15,893 nt of DNA from an uncultured Elusimicrobiales bacterium (GTDB lineage Bacteria; Elusimicrobiota; Elusimicrobia; Elusimicrobiales; Elusimicrobiaceae), in the NCBI GenBank assembly GCA_944325235.1, contig CALUZE010000016.1, forward strand, positions 1 through 15,893. The letters are read 5' to 3'. Below are positions 5,978-12,575 of this stretch, piece after piece (positions within the stretch are counted from its first letter, which is position 1; each line of letters opens with the position of its first letter). The position numbers and the translations under genes were made by a program. The notes under the pieces are model-generated. The model was not told the origin of the DNA. It did not search any database and worked only from the letters and a program-made list of their open reading frames with translations.

Positions 5978-7918
5978 TTATCGGCCGCCGTGTTGTTTGT
6001 CGTAGGCTTTGCGGTCTTTTTGGAATTCTTGCTGTAATTCTTGCGCTTTGGCGCGGGCTTGGCCTTGCACGATTTCCCGCGAGGTGTTGCGCCGCAGTTC
6101 CTGCGCCACTTGCTGGAAGAACTGGATTTGGTCGGCCAGCGTTTCCGTCAGCACGTGCGAGCGGGCCTCAAACGAGGGGTTTTCGTCCGCGTTGATGAAC
6201 GAGTCGTCCTTGCCGTAAAAGAAGATGGTGGAGTTCAGGTCCTTGCTTAATTGCTGGCCGATGGGGGCCGTCAGCGCGTACAAGGCGGCTCCGCCTTGGA
6301 TGTTGCGGTCGCGCATGGCCTGGTTGTTTTGTTCTTGGATAGACTTTAAATTGTCCACCGTGTACAAAATATACGGCGGGGCAAACTGTTCGGCCTGGGC
6401 CTGGGCGGCTTGCTTGTCCTGCTCGGAAGCATCCTGCGGCAGCTGTGCCAGTTTGTATTGCGTAAATTGCTGTTCAATTTGGCTGTACTTGTCCAACGGG
6501 TCGCCTTTAAACACGGCGCCGGATGCCGTCACCGAGTCCGACAATTCCGTGCTGGTCTGGCGGGCGTTGGCTACCCAATAGCACGGCTTGGAGGCGCAGT
6601 CTTCGTTTTGCAGCATAAACTGATAAATTTCCATCGTTTTGGTGTAATCCGGCGAAGAAACGGATTCATCTATGTCTTCCTGCGGCAAACCCGTGGCCCG
6701 GCCGATAATAGGCGTGATGGGCGCCGGCGGCATGGGCAGGTGCGTCTTTTTGTAAAAATCCTCTTGATTTTTGCGTTTTACTTCCTGCAGCTGCTGTTTG
6801 GTGGCCGGTTTGGCGTCCGGGTTGTCTTCCATACAGGCGGAAGATTTTACCGGCCGCGGGGCTTTGTTCACACACGAAAATTCCAACATATTTTTCAGTT
6901 CATCCTGCGGTTCCTGGCCGGCGGCCAAACGGTTTAAGCGTTCCTGCGAGCGTTCCAAAAAGTATTGCCGCGCTTCCGCCATGCGTTCCTGGCGGTAGGC
7001 TTCTTTGGCGTCGCGGTCCTTGCTGTTTTGCGGATTCGGATATTTGGCGTCCGCCAACGAGTCGGCCACTTCGTTTAATACGTAATCCGGGCTTAAATAC
7101 GCCAACAAGGATGAGGCATTTTGTTCGGGTGCGGCGTTTTCGGCGGCTGTTCCCGCTGCGCTGAAAGCAGGCATATCCATCCCGGCGGCAGATGAGCCGG
7201 AGGACGAAACGGCTGTGTCGCGGCTGGAACCCATCCGCTCGGAGGAGGCCAAGCGGGCGCCTTCTTCCCTGCCGGAGCCGGAGAGTCCGCCTGTATTGGC
7301 GGCTTTGGGCGTATCAAACCCGAAGAAGCGTTTAATCGGGTTAAACAAGCGTGCCCATTTGGAATCCGGCAATTCTTGCTTTTGGACGGATGAGGCGGCC
7401 GGGTTAAAGCGGGCGGCGCGTTCTTGGCGCACGTAAATATCGTAGGGGTTGTCTTTGGTGTTGATTTCGTGCATACCCCGCACCGCGTCTTCCGGCGCGG
7501 TTTGCCGAATAAGCACCCATTCCCCTTCTTCCGTTTGCAAGGCGGCATCTCCGAATGAGGCCCGTGATTCTTCCCCGGCCTGCGGGGTAGCTTCGGTGGA
7601 AATGTAATTTTGCGAGGCGGCGCGGGCGTCGGCATACAGCTCCTGCTCGCCAACCGGAGTGCCAAATTGTTCTTCGGCCTGGCGGTTCGTCAGCGTCTGT
7701 TGGGCGGGTTGCTTTTTGTTGCGGTTGGTAAAAAACCGCGCAATACGGTTTACCAATGCCGTCAGCGGGTTGGAAGTAAAAATTTGCGGGGTGGCGGTTT
7801 GCACCGTTTGTAAGCCGGCCGGCTTAGAAGCGGGCGTTTGCAAGAAGGGCAGCAATAAGAAAACGACCAGTGCCAAGCAAACTACAAAAAGAATTATTTT
7901 AAAAGCTGTTTTCTTCAT
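5978..7918 (-). CDS. Large membrane-anchored protein of unknown function
   Basis: 646 residues. The ATG at 7918 was chosen because it has GGAG five bases upstream and gives a normal N terminus; an upstream start would add only seven residues. A single hydrophobic helix (about 5-24, after MKKTAFK) likely anchors it in the inner membrane with the rest in the periplasm; there is no lipobox. A low-complexity Gly/Ser/Ala/Glu linker occupies about 208-262. Glu/Gln/Arg-rich helical stretches lie at about 290-345 and 590-640, the latter a likely coiled coil. A middle region (about 345-450) contains four cysteines (C349, C362, and C441 and C446 in DCASKPC) that could form disulfides. The segment 'LPMPPAPITPII' suggests an extended proline-rich strand. 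I recognise no domain. It is monocistronic or transcribed with the upstream protease gene (95-base gap with a hairpin), and it has its own terminator. It could be a lineage-specific envelope scaffold, but this is a guess. Confidence 0.75.
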   Translation of the reverse strand: MKKTAFKIILFVVCLALVVFLLLPFLQTPASKPAGLQTVQTATPQIFTSNPLTALVNRIARFFTNRNKKQPAQQTLTNRQAEEQFGTPVGEQELYADARAASQNYISTEATPQAGEESRASFGDAALQTEEGEWVLIRQTAPEDAVRGMHEINTKDNPYDIYVRQERAARFNPAASSVQKQELPDSKWARLFNPIKRFFGFDTPKAANTGGLSGSGREEGARLASSERMGSSRDTAVSSSGSSAAGMDMPAFSAAGTAAENAAPEQNASSLLAYLSPDYVLNEVADSLADAKYPNPQNSKDRDAKEAYRQERMAEARQYFLERSQERLNRLAAGQEPQDELKNMLEFSCVNKAPRPVKSSACMEDNPDAKPATKQQLQEVKRKNQEDFYKKTHLPMPPAPITPIIGRATGLPQEDIDESVSSPDYTKTMEIYQFMLQNEDCASKPCYWVANARQTSTELSDSVTASGAVFKGDPLDKYSQIEQQFTQYKLAQLPQDASEQDKQAAQAQAEQFAPPYILYTVDNLKSIQEQNNQAMRDRNIQGGAALYALTAPIGQQLSKDLNSTIFFYGKDDSFINADENPSFEARSHVLTETLADQIQFFQQVAQELRRNTSREIVQGQARAKAQELQQEFQKDRKAYDKQHGGR

Positions 7919-7923
7919 ATATA

Positions 7924-7927
7924 CTCC
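7924..7927 (-). promoter_or_regulatory. Ribosome binding site deciding the start of the 646-residue protein
   Basis: GGAG on the - strand, five bases before the ATG at 7918-7916. The alternative start at 7939 has no comparable site. Confidence 0.6.
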
Positions 7928-7950
7928 GGCTAATAACAAATTTCCGGCGA

Positions 7951-7971
7951 GGGCCGCGGATTTCCGCGCCC
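7951..7971 (-). other. G+C-rich intercistronic hairpin
   Basis: An eight-bp stem with one bulged C: GGG/CCC outside, CGCGG/CCGCG inside, and the four-base loop ATTT. It lies between the protease stop (8014) and the ATG at 7918. There is no T tract on either side, so it is not a standard terminator. It may stabilise or process an mRNA spanning the two genes. Confidence 0.4.
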
Positions 7972-8013
7972 TAAACCGGCTGGATATCTATCCATAGTCT
8001 ACCCGTTTGAGGC

Positions 8014-8802
8014 TTATTTTTCAAGGGTGTTTTGCGGTTCGCCCGGGAACCATTTATGCCACAGTTGTTTGCAAATCGCCCAAGATTTTTGAATATGCGC
8101 CCAAAGGGGGTTTGTGGAATAATGTTCCTCGGCCGGTTGCGGAGGAACGGCCGCCTGCGGCAAGGTGTAGCCGGCGGCTTGCACGAGCTCTTTTAAATAA
8201 TTGGAAGGAATGGCGAAGTTCAGGTTTTGGTTGCCCTCGCCTTTGTAGCTGGCAAACGCTACGGATATTACTTCGCCCGCGGCGTTGAAAACGGGGCTGC
8301 CGCTGGAACTGGGGGAAATGGGCGCGCTGATTTGGTGCCAAATGATGCCGTCCGCCTTTTTGCGTACCTGACTGATAAGACCGGAAGAAATGGTATTTTG
8401 CAGGCGGCGGGGGTTACCGATGACGGTGATGGTTTGGCCGGGCAGGACCAAATCCGAATTGCCCAGCGTTACGTGGGGCAGGTTGCGCGCCTGAATTTTG
8501 AGCAAAGACAAGTCCACATTCCCGGCGGCGGCCACATTGGCTGCCTCGCCCGACACGGCCCCGTTGTTGAACGTAATGTTGATGTAGAGGGCGTTTTCCG
8601 ACACGTGCCGGCTGGTGGCAATCAGTCCGTCCGGCGTGAGGACGAAGCCCGTCCCGGTAAAGGTGGAGCCGTCCGTTTTGGCCACGTTTACGGCCACCAC
8701 GGCGGGGGCGTTTTGCTCGGCAATCCGCACGTGGTTATTTTGGGCCCGCCCCGCGGGCGCCGTTAAGACAGCAAAGAGGATAAACAGGCAGCAAGCTCTC
8801 AT
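8014..8802 (-). CDS. Secreted trypsin-like (S1C/HtrA-type) serine protease, no PDZ domain
   Basis: 262 residues from the ATG at 8802. The signal peptide is MRACCLFILFAVLTAPAGRA, cleaved before Q21. The trypsin-like fold shows a full triad: His66 (TSRHVS), Asp97 (NVDLSLLKI) and Ser167 in SSSGSPVF. Typical HtrA strands occur around it ('GTGFVLTPDGLIATSRHV', 'GQTITVIGNP', 'TISSGLISQVR', 'NLNFAIPSNYLKEL'). The nucleophile motif is SSSGSP instead of the usual GNSGGP. No PDZ domain follows; the last 45 residues are a tryptophan-rich tail (LWAHIQKSWAICKQLWHKWF) of unknown role. The chain is much shorter than DegP or DegS. The family degrades or cleaves misfolded envelope proteins. A GTG start at 8868 would add 22 residues but breaks the signal peptide and lies upstream of the likely promoter. 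It diverges from greA. Confidence 0.9.
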   Translation of the reverse strand: MRACCLFILFAVLTAPAGRAQNNHVRIAEQNAPAVVAVNVAKTDGSTFTGTGFVLTPDGLIATSRHVSENALYINITFNNGAVSGEAANVAAAGNVDLSLLKIQARNLPHVTLGNSDLVLPGQTITVIGNPRRLQNTISSGLISQVRKKADGIIWHQISAPISPSSSGSPVFNAAGEVISVAFASYKGEGNQNLNFAIPSNYLKELVQAAGYTLPQAAVPPQPAEEHYSTNPLWAHIQKSWAICKQLWHKWFPGEPQNTLEK

Positions 8803-8809
8803 ATCCCAG

Positions 8810-8818
8810 ATTATAGCA
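8810..8818 (-). promoter_or_regulatory. Extended -10 promoter abutting the protease ATG
   Basis: On the - strand the sequence is TGC followed by TATAAT, a perfect extended -10. Only seven bases separate it from the ATG at 8802, so transcription would start at or next to the ATG. No -35 is seen (CCCCGG at spacing 17), and no Shine-Dalgarno lies at a usable distance. Confidence 0.55.
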
Positions 8819-8827
8819 ATAATTGCT
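8815..8827. repeat. Perfect inverted repeat, possible operator
   Basis: AGCAAT-A-ATTGCT, two six-base arms around one base. It overlaps the extended -10 of the protease gene and part of the spacer. Its position would suit a repressor site, but it may be chance. Confidence 0.3.
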
Positions 8828-8840
8828 TTTGCCGGGGGCG

Positions 8841-8869
8841 TTGAAAAGCAAGCGGATAAATAGTACACT
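8841..8869 (+). promoter_or_regulatory. Sigma-70 promoter of greA
   Basis: TTGAAA (8841-8846), exactly 17 bases, then TACACT (8864-8869). The predicted start lies near 8876, giving a leader of about 23 bases. That leader contains AAGGAG (8886-8891) seven bases before the greA ATG. Confidence 0.75.
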
Positions 8870-8898
8870 TAGTAAGTAGGTATTTAAGGAGTTGCATT

Positions 8899-9372
8899 AT
8901 GGGAGAACCATTTTACGTAAGCCGCAAAAAATATGAAGCTCTGGTAAACGAGCTGAAAGATTTGAAAGATTTAAAAGCCCAACTCTCTAATGAGATTGGC
9001 GAGGCCGCCGCACAAGGCGACTTGAAAGAAAACGCCGAGTATCACGCCGCGAAAGAAAAACAGACGGAAACGTTGATCCGCATCCAGGAATTGGAAATCC
9101 GCCTGCGCAACGCCCAGATTACGGACGATTTAACCGTGGACAAAAGCGAAGCCCGCATCGGCGCGACCGTGACTATCCGCGATGTGGACGCCGGCATTGA
9201 GTTCACTTATACGTTGGTGGGGTCTATGGAATCCAACCCGGAAAAGGGACTGCTGTCCGTTAAATCCCCGCTGGCCAACGGCGTGTTGGGCAAGAAAGAA
9301 GGCGAAATGTTTGAAGCCATCTTGCCGCGCGGACCGAAAAAATACAAATTGGTCAAGCTGGAATACAAATAA
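8899..9372 (+). CDS. greA: Transcription elongation factor GreA
   Basis: 157 residues, the normal GreA length. The N-terminal antiparallel coiled coil (about 5-75) carries the conserved tip 'GDLKENAEYHAAKE' with the acidic residues Asp41 and Glu44. These reach the RNA polymerase active site and stimulate cleavage of backtracked transcripts. The C-terminal FKBP-like domain (about 80-157) has the typical 'ARIGATVTIRD', 'SPLANGVLGKKEGE' and 'KKYKLVKLEYK' motifs. AAGGAG lies seven bases before the ATG, and a near-consensus promoter lies directly upstream, so it is expressed on its own. It ends in a strong terminator shared with the convergent gene. It diverges from the secreted protease; the two promoters are nearly back to back. 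Confidence 0.98.
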   Translation: MGEPFYVSRKKYEALVNELKDLKDLKAQLSNEIGEAAAQGDLKENAEYHAAKEKQTETLIRIQELEIRLRNAQITDDLTVDKSEARIGATVTIRDVDAGIEFTYTLVGSMESNPEKGLLSVKSPLANGVLGKKEGEMFEAILPRGPKKYKLVKLEYK

Positions 9373-9382
9373 TTTATCCTGC

Positions 9383-9418
9383 AAAAAAACCGGGCCGTTT
9401 GGACGGCCCGGTTTTTTT
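9383..9418. terminator. Bidirectional terminator between greA and orphan secreted protein gene
   Basis: The nine-bp stem CCGGGCCGT / ACGGCCCGG has the loop TTGG and is flanked by seven As on the left and seven Ts on the right. It lies 10 bases after the greA stop (+) and 16 bases after the stop of the convergent gene at 9435 (-). Confidence 0.93.
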
Positions 9419-9434
9419 ATGTCTAAAAGCAGTA

Positions 9435-10751
9435 TTAATGCAGATGTGCAGTAGCATGCAGCACGGCAAGCTGTTTGGCAAAATCTTTATTGACGGTGCT
9501 CCAGTACATCATGCTTTCATACAAGTGCAGTTCTTCGTCGGAAACGACTTCCCCTTCCTTGATTTCGGACATTTGCCGCGGCAAGTGTCCGTTCGCTTTG
9601 GTAAAAGCGCGCACTTTTTCCAAGGTTTCATGGGCCGTCATACCGATGTTCGGGTATTTGCCCAGCAAGGTAATAATCTTGTTGATGTAGGGCAGTACCT
9701 GTTTAAACTGGTTGGCCTGGTTGTAGGCAATCAGCATCAAGAGTCTGTTATACAGCCGTCTTTCCGGCAGCGGGGAGTTCCAGCGGGGGGAGCGCTGGTA
9801 TTTGGTGACAAATTCTTCCAAATCAGCCGCCAATTCTTTGTAGGCTTCCACCGTAGTGACGATGTCCGCCTGGGAGCGGGCCTCAGCCAAACCGGCCGTG
9901 TGTTGCTTGTGGGCCGCGCGCAAGACGGTTAAAAAGCCGCTTTCGTGCTGGGGCAGGATTTGTTCCAGCGCGATGAAACTGCGCAGCGTGGATTTGACGT
10001 TTTCGTCCACATACGGGGATTTCATAATCTCGCGCAGTTTCAAATTCATTTTGTGCGGGTGTACTTTCATATATTCCAGGGCCGTACGGGCAAACACTTC
10101 ACGCACGTCCTGGCTGGCAATAAAGCGCAGTTCGTAGGAGGCCATAAATTCCAAAGAAAGGCTGTAATAGTTGGACAAATCCCGCATAAATTGGATATAG
10201 TTCCGGTTTTCAACGGAATTGGCCAAAAAGCGGCGTAAGCTCTTGTTTACCACAAAGCTGTCTAATTCGTCCCACAGTTCATTTTCGCGGATTTCATCCA
10301 AATTGAGCGTCTGGTAGTTTTTAAGCAAATTGGCTAAGTGGCGGGCCTGCGTGCGTTCTTCCTCCAGCAGAGTGAAGTAGTTCAGCACTCCCTTGGTTTT
10401 GGTCACATCCATTGCTTTCCCTATGAAGTACAAGAAATTGTGTTCATCAAAAGGAGGCAAGTCGTCTTGTTTGATAAAAGTATTGGTCGGCGTGTGGACG
10501 GGGGAACCCTGCGTCCGCACATTTTGCACCACCTGACGTGCCCCGGCGGTAACCGTCTGGCCCGCGACGCGGGACCCGACCGACTTGGCTGCGGCATTTT
10601 CCAGCCCCCGGACTAGGCCCTCTTTGCCGGTTGGTGCAACAACGTCTTTTGTGACACCCTGGAGGGCCTGTTTAACGACTTTGCCCCCTTGTGCAAAAGA
10701 AACAGTAGATAGGCATAAACAACATACTAAAGCGGTAATGCGATTGATCAT
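9435..10751 (-). CDS. Secreted alpha-helical protein of unknown function
   Basis: 438 residues with a Sec signal peptide (MINR, hydrophobic 5-15, cleavage after SFA at residue 20). The mature protein starts with a flexible Gly/Ala/Val/Thr region (21-90) and continues as predicted helices with no cysteine after the signal peptide. Near the C terminus two segments share a pattern. Residues 311-341 have 'LEEFVTKYQRSPRW', then a Pro/Glu-containing spacer and 'RRLYNRLL'. Residues 378-417 have 'EKVRAFTKANGHLPRQ', then a longer spacer and 'LHLYESMMYW'. This F-x-x-K-x-x-x-x-P-R...LY arrangement loosely recalls helicase-associated (HA) repeats, but no helicase is present and the protein is exported, so I do not assign the family. 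AAGGAG lies five bases before the ATG (10757-10762). The gene is flanked by terminators and is probably transcribed alone. Function unknown. Confidence 0.8.
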   Translation of the reverse strand: MINRITALVCCLCLSTVSFAQGGKVVKQALQGVTKDVVAPTGKEGLVRGLENAAAKSVGSRVAGQTVTAGARQVVQNVRTQGSPVHTPTNTFIKQDDLPPFDEHNFLYFIGKAMDVTKTKGVLNYFTLLEEERTQARHLANLLKNYQTLNLDEIRENELWDELDSFVVNKSLRRFLANSVENRNYIQFMRDLSNYYSLSLEFMASYELRFIASQDVREVFARTALEYMKVHPHKMNLKLREIMKSPYVDENVKSTLRSFIALEQILPQHESGFLTVLRAAHKQHTAGLAEARSQADIVTTVEAYKELAADLEEFVTKYQRSPRWNSPLPERRLYNRLLMLIAYNQANQFKQVLPYINKIITLLGKYPNIGMTAHETLEKVRAFTKANGHLPRQMSEIKEGEVVSDEELHLYESMMYWSTVNKDFAKQLAVLHATAHLH

Positions 10752-10784
10752 ATTTTCTCCTTATTTATTACTATAAAACATTCC

Positions 10785-10790
10785 ATTATA
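10785..10790 (-). promoter_or_regulatory. Possible -10 element for the orphan secreted protein gene
   Basis: TATAAT on the - strand, 33 bases upstream of the ATG at 10751. No recognisable -35 is present; the expected position falls inside the palindromic element at 10798-10838. A second, weaker TATAGT lies at 10770-10775. Confidence 0.4.
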
Positions 10791-10797
10791 AATCACC

Positions 10798-10838
10798 AGG
10801 GCCCTTGGGCCTAGGTCCTGCTAGGCCTTTTGGGCCCT
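10798..10838. repeat. Nested palindromic hairpin element of unknown role
   Basis: The outer arms AGGGCCC (10798-10804) and GGGCCCT (10832-10838) enclose the inner arms GGCCTAG (10808-10814) and CTAGGCC (10821-10827), with the six-base loop GTCCTG. Each outer arm contains GGGCCC, itself a palindrome. Short, imperfectly paired spacers (TTG and TTTT) separate the two stems. It is not followed by a T tract. It lies upstream of the secreted-protein gene and beyond the terminator of the branching-enzyme gene. It could be an operator covering the -35 region or a dispersed repeat. The flanks (10839-10899) are A+T rich and show nothing else. Confidence 0.55.
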
Positions 10839-10899
10839 AAGTTTGAGGCAGGGAAATATATAACTGTTTAAATAGAGGAAAATGGGATACCCGAAATAT

Positions 10900-10934
10900 A
10901 AAAAGCCCCGGGAGTTTGGCTCCCGGGGCTTTTT
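10900..10934 (-). terminator. Intrinsic terminator of the branching-enzyme operon
   Basis: The ten-bp stem GCCCCGGGAG / CTCCCGGGGC has the loop TTTGG and is flanked by AAAAA on the left, which reads as TTTTT on the - strand. It begins 13 bases after the stop at 10948. A matching T run on the right would allow function in both directions, but no + strand gene ends here. Confidence 0.92.
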
Positions 10935-10947
10935 GATGCGAGTTGAA

Positions 10948-12573
10948 TCAAGAGTACTTCTTGAGGACGGCTTCTTTGGCGGCGCTGGAATAGACGTTAT
11001 AATCTATCTGTTGGAAGATAGAGTCTTTCTGTTCCAGGTCGTACACGAAGCCTTCGTCAATGCGGTTGCCTTGGATTTGCTCGTAGAGCGCGTTGAACCG
11101 TTTGACGTGGTCCTTGGTGCGTTTGGTGGAATATTCCTTGGCCGTGCCGGTGGTCATCAAAAACGCCCAGTCGGACGACTGCATCAGCAGCAGTTCGCGC
11201 GCCAATTGGTTCAGCGCCCGGCGCAAAAGGCCGTCCGCATGCGGGAATTTGTTGGCCAGTTCCATCATCCGTTCGGCCGCTTTGATGAGGTGGCGGTAAA
11301 TCCAGTCGTTGCCGCTGTTAAGCCACACATCGTGGTAGCCTTTGTCGCCCCAGGAGGACATAGACGGCTGTACCATTTGGTTTTCGGGGTACATTTCCAG
11401 GTATTCGCTCGGCGTGACGAGCTTGATGTCCTTCTGGTCGTAGTAGATTTTTTTGAACAGGAATTCCAAGAAATCAATCCCTTCGTACCACCAGTGGCCG
11501 TACAGTTCCGCGTCGTACATAGAAACAATCAGCGGTTTGCGGTCCAACAGCGTGCTTAAGTATTCAATCTGTTTCTGGCGGTTGAACATAAAGTTGCCGG
11601 CGTGCGTGGCGGCCACTTCGCGCGCCTCGTAGGGGTTGTACGCCTGTTTTTGGTTCAGGGGTACTTTGCCGGTAATTTTATGGTACTTCATGCCGATGTT
11701 GCGGCGGACGCCGTCGGAATGGAGGTAGGGCTTGATATAGTCGTAGTTCAAATCGTAACCCAAGTCGCGGTAGAATTCGCGGTAGCGCGGGTCTCCGGGG
11801 TAGCCGGATTCGGCGCTCCACACCTGCTGGGCCGATTCCATATCGCGCGCAAAGGCGGCCACGCCGGTTTGCGGGCAGTACACGGGCGCGTAGATGCCGT
11901 ATTTCGGGCGGGGCGTGCCGTGCAGAACGCCGTGCGATTCGGTAAAGAAGAAGCGGATGCCTTCATCGCGCAGGAATTTATCGTCGCCGGGGTTGTAGGC
12001 ACATTCGGCCAGCCAAATGCCCCGCGGGCTGCGGCCAAAGCGGCTGCGGTAGTCGTTGGCGGCGATTTTGATTTGCGCGTTGACGCTTTCCTTGTGCACC
12101 ATCAGCGGCAGGTAGCCGTGCGTGGCGCAGCAAGTGATGATTTCCAGCTTGCCCATATCCTGGAATTTTTTGAACCCTTCCAGGACGTGGCTGTGGTAGC
12201 GGTTTTCAAACAAATCTTTGTAGCGGCGGAATTTGTTGAAGTACATCCGCGCGACGCCTTCAAACTCCGTGCCCTGCGTGCGGTTGAGTTCTTTTTCCGA
12301 CAGTTCCACCCGCTGGTTCAAATAATGGCGGAAGCGCTCAATGAGCAGCGGATCGGCCATCATATTGCACAGCGGCGGCGTGAGGGACATCGTCAGGCGG
12401 AAATCGGTGCCTTCTTCGGTCAGGTTCTCAAAAACGTTTAACAGCGGAATGTACGTTTCCACCATCGCTTCGTAGAACCAGTCTTCTTCCAGAAAGTCCG
12501 GGTATTCCGGGTGTTTGATGAACGGCAGGTGCGCGTGCAGCACCAGCGCCAAATAGCCTTTTTCTTCGCCCAT
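10948..12573 (-). CDS. GH57 1,4-alpha-glucan branching enzyme (DUF1957-containing)
   Basis: 541 residues, the usual length for GH57 branching enzymes. The (beta/alpha)7-barrel starts with 'LVLHAHLPF' (His13, His15). The catalytic nucleophile is Glu190 in 'GIWLAECAYNPG', and the acid/base is Asp354 in 'SMYDAELYGHWWYEG'. The family substrate loop region 'TESHGVLHGTPRPKYGIYAPVYC' follows the nucleophile. The C-terminal helical part (about 400-541) includes the DUF1957 region with 'SSWGDKGYHDVWLN' and 'SSDWAFLM', matching the Thermus/Thermococcus enzymes. The enzyme cuts alpha-1,4-glucan and reattaches the chain in alpha-1,6 linkage, making branched glycogen-like polymer; no signal peptide is present, so it acts in the cytoplasm. 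It follows the DUF4912 gene by two bases, so the two are co-transcribed. All key residues are intact. I leave the symbol empty because glgB usually denotes the unrelated GH13 enzyme. Confidence 0.95.
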   Translation of the reverse strand: MGEEKGYLALVLHAHLPFIKHPEYPDFLEEDWFYEAMVETYIPLLNVFENLTEEGTDFRLTMSLTPPLCNMMADPLLIERFRHYLNQRVELSEKELNRTQGTEFEGVARMYFNKFRRYKDLFENRYHSHVLEGFKKFQDMGKLEIITCCATHGYLPLMVHKESVNAQIKIAANDYRSRFGRSPRGIWLAECAYNPGDDKFLRDEGIRFFFTESHGVLHGTPRPKYGIYAPVYCPQTGVAAFARDMESAQQVWSAESGYPGDPRYREFYRDLGYDLNYDYIKPYLHSDGVRRNIGMKYHKITGKVPLNQKQAYNPYEAREVAATHAGNFMFNRQKQIEYLSTLLDRKPLIVSMYDAELYGHWWYEGIDFLEFLFKKIYYDQKDIKLVTPSEYLEMYPENQMVQPSMSSWGDKGYHDVWLNSGNDWIYRHLIKAAERMMELANKFPHADGLLRRALNQLARELLLMQSSDWAFLMTTGTAKEYSTKRTKDHVKRFNALYEQIQGNRIDEGFVYDLEQKDSIFQQIDYNVYSSAAKEAVLKKYS

Positions 12574-12575
12574 GG

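Noticed and set aside
8803..8868. Upstream GTG start that would lengthen the protease by 22 residues
   Set aside because: The extra residues disrupt a normal signal peptide, lack a ribosome site, and lie upstream of the likely -10 element.
10839..10899. Promoter-like TTGAGG and TATAAC on the + strand
   Set aside because: The spacing is only ten bases and no + strand gene follows.
10882..11559. Open frame on the + strand starting before the branching-enzyme terminator
   Set aside because: It reads straight through the terminator hairpin at 10900-10934 and then antisense to the GH57 gene; no recognisable domain.
11602..12441. Open frame on the + strand (279 codons) opposite the branching enzyme
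   Set aside because: Val/Ala/Phe-rich composition of an antisense frame; the - strand carries all GH57 catalytic motifs and no promoter or ribosome site is seen for the + frame.
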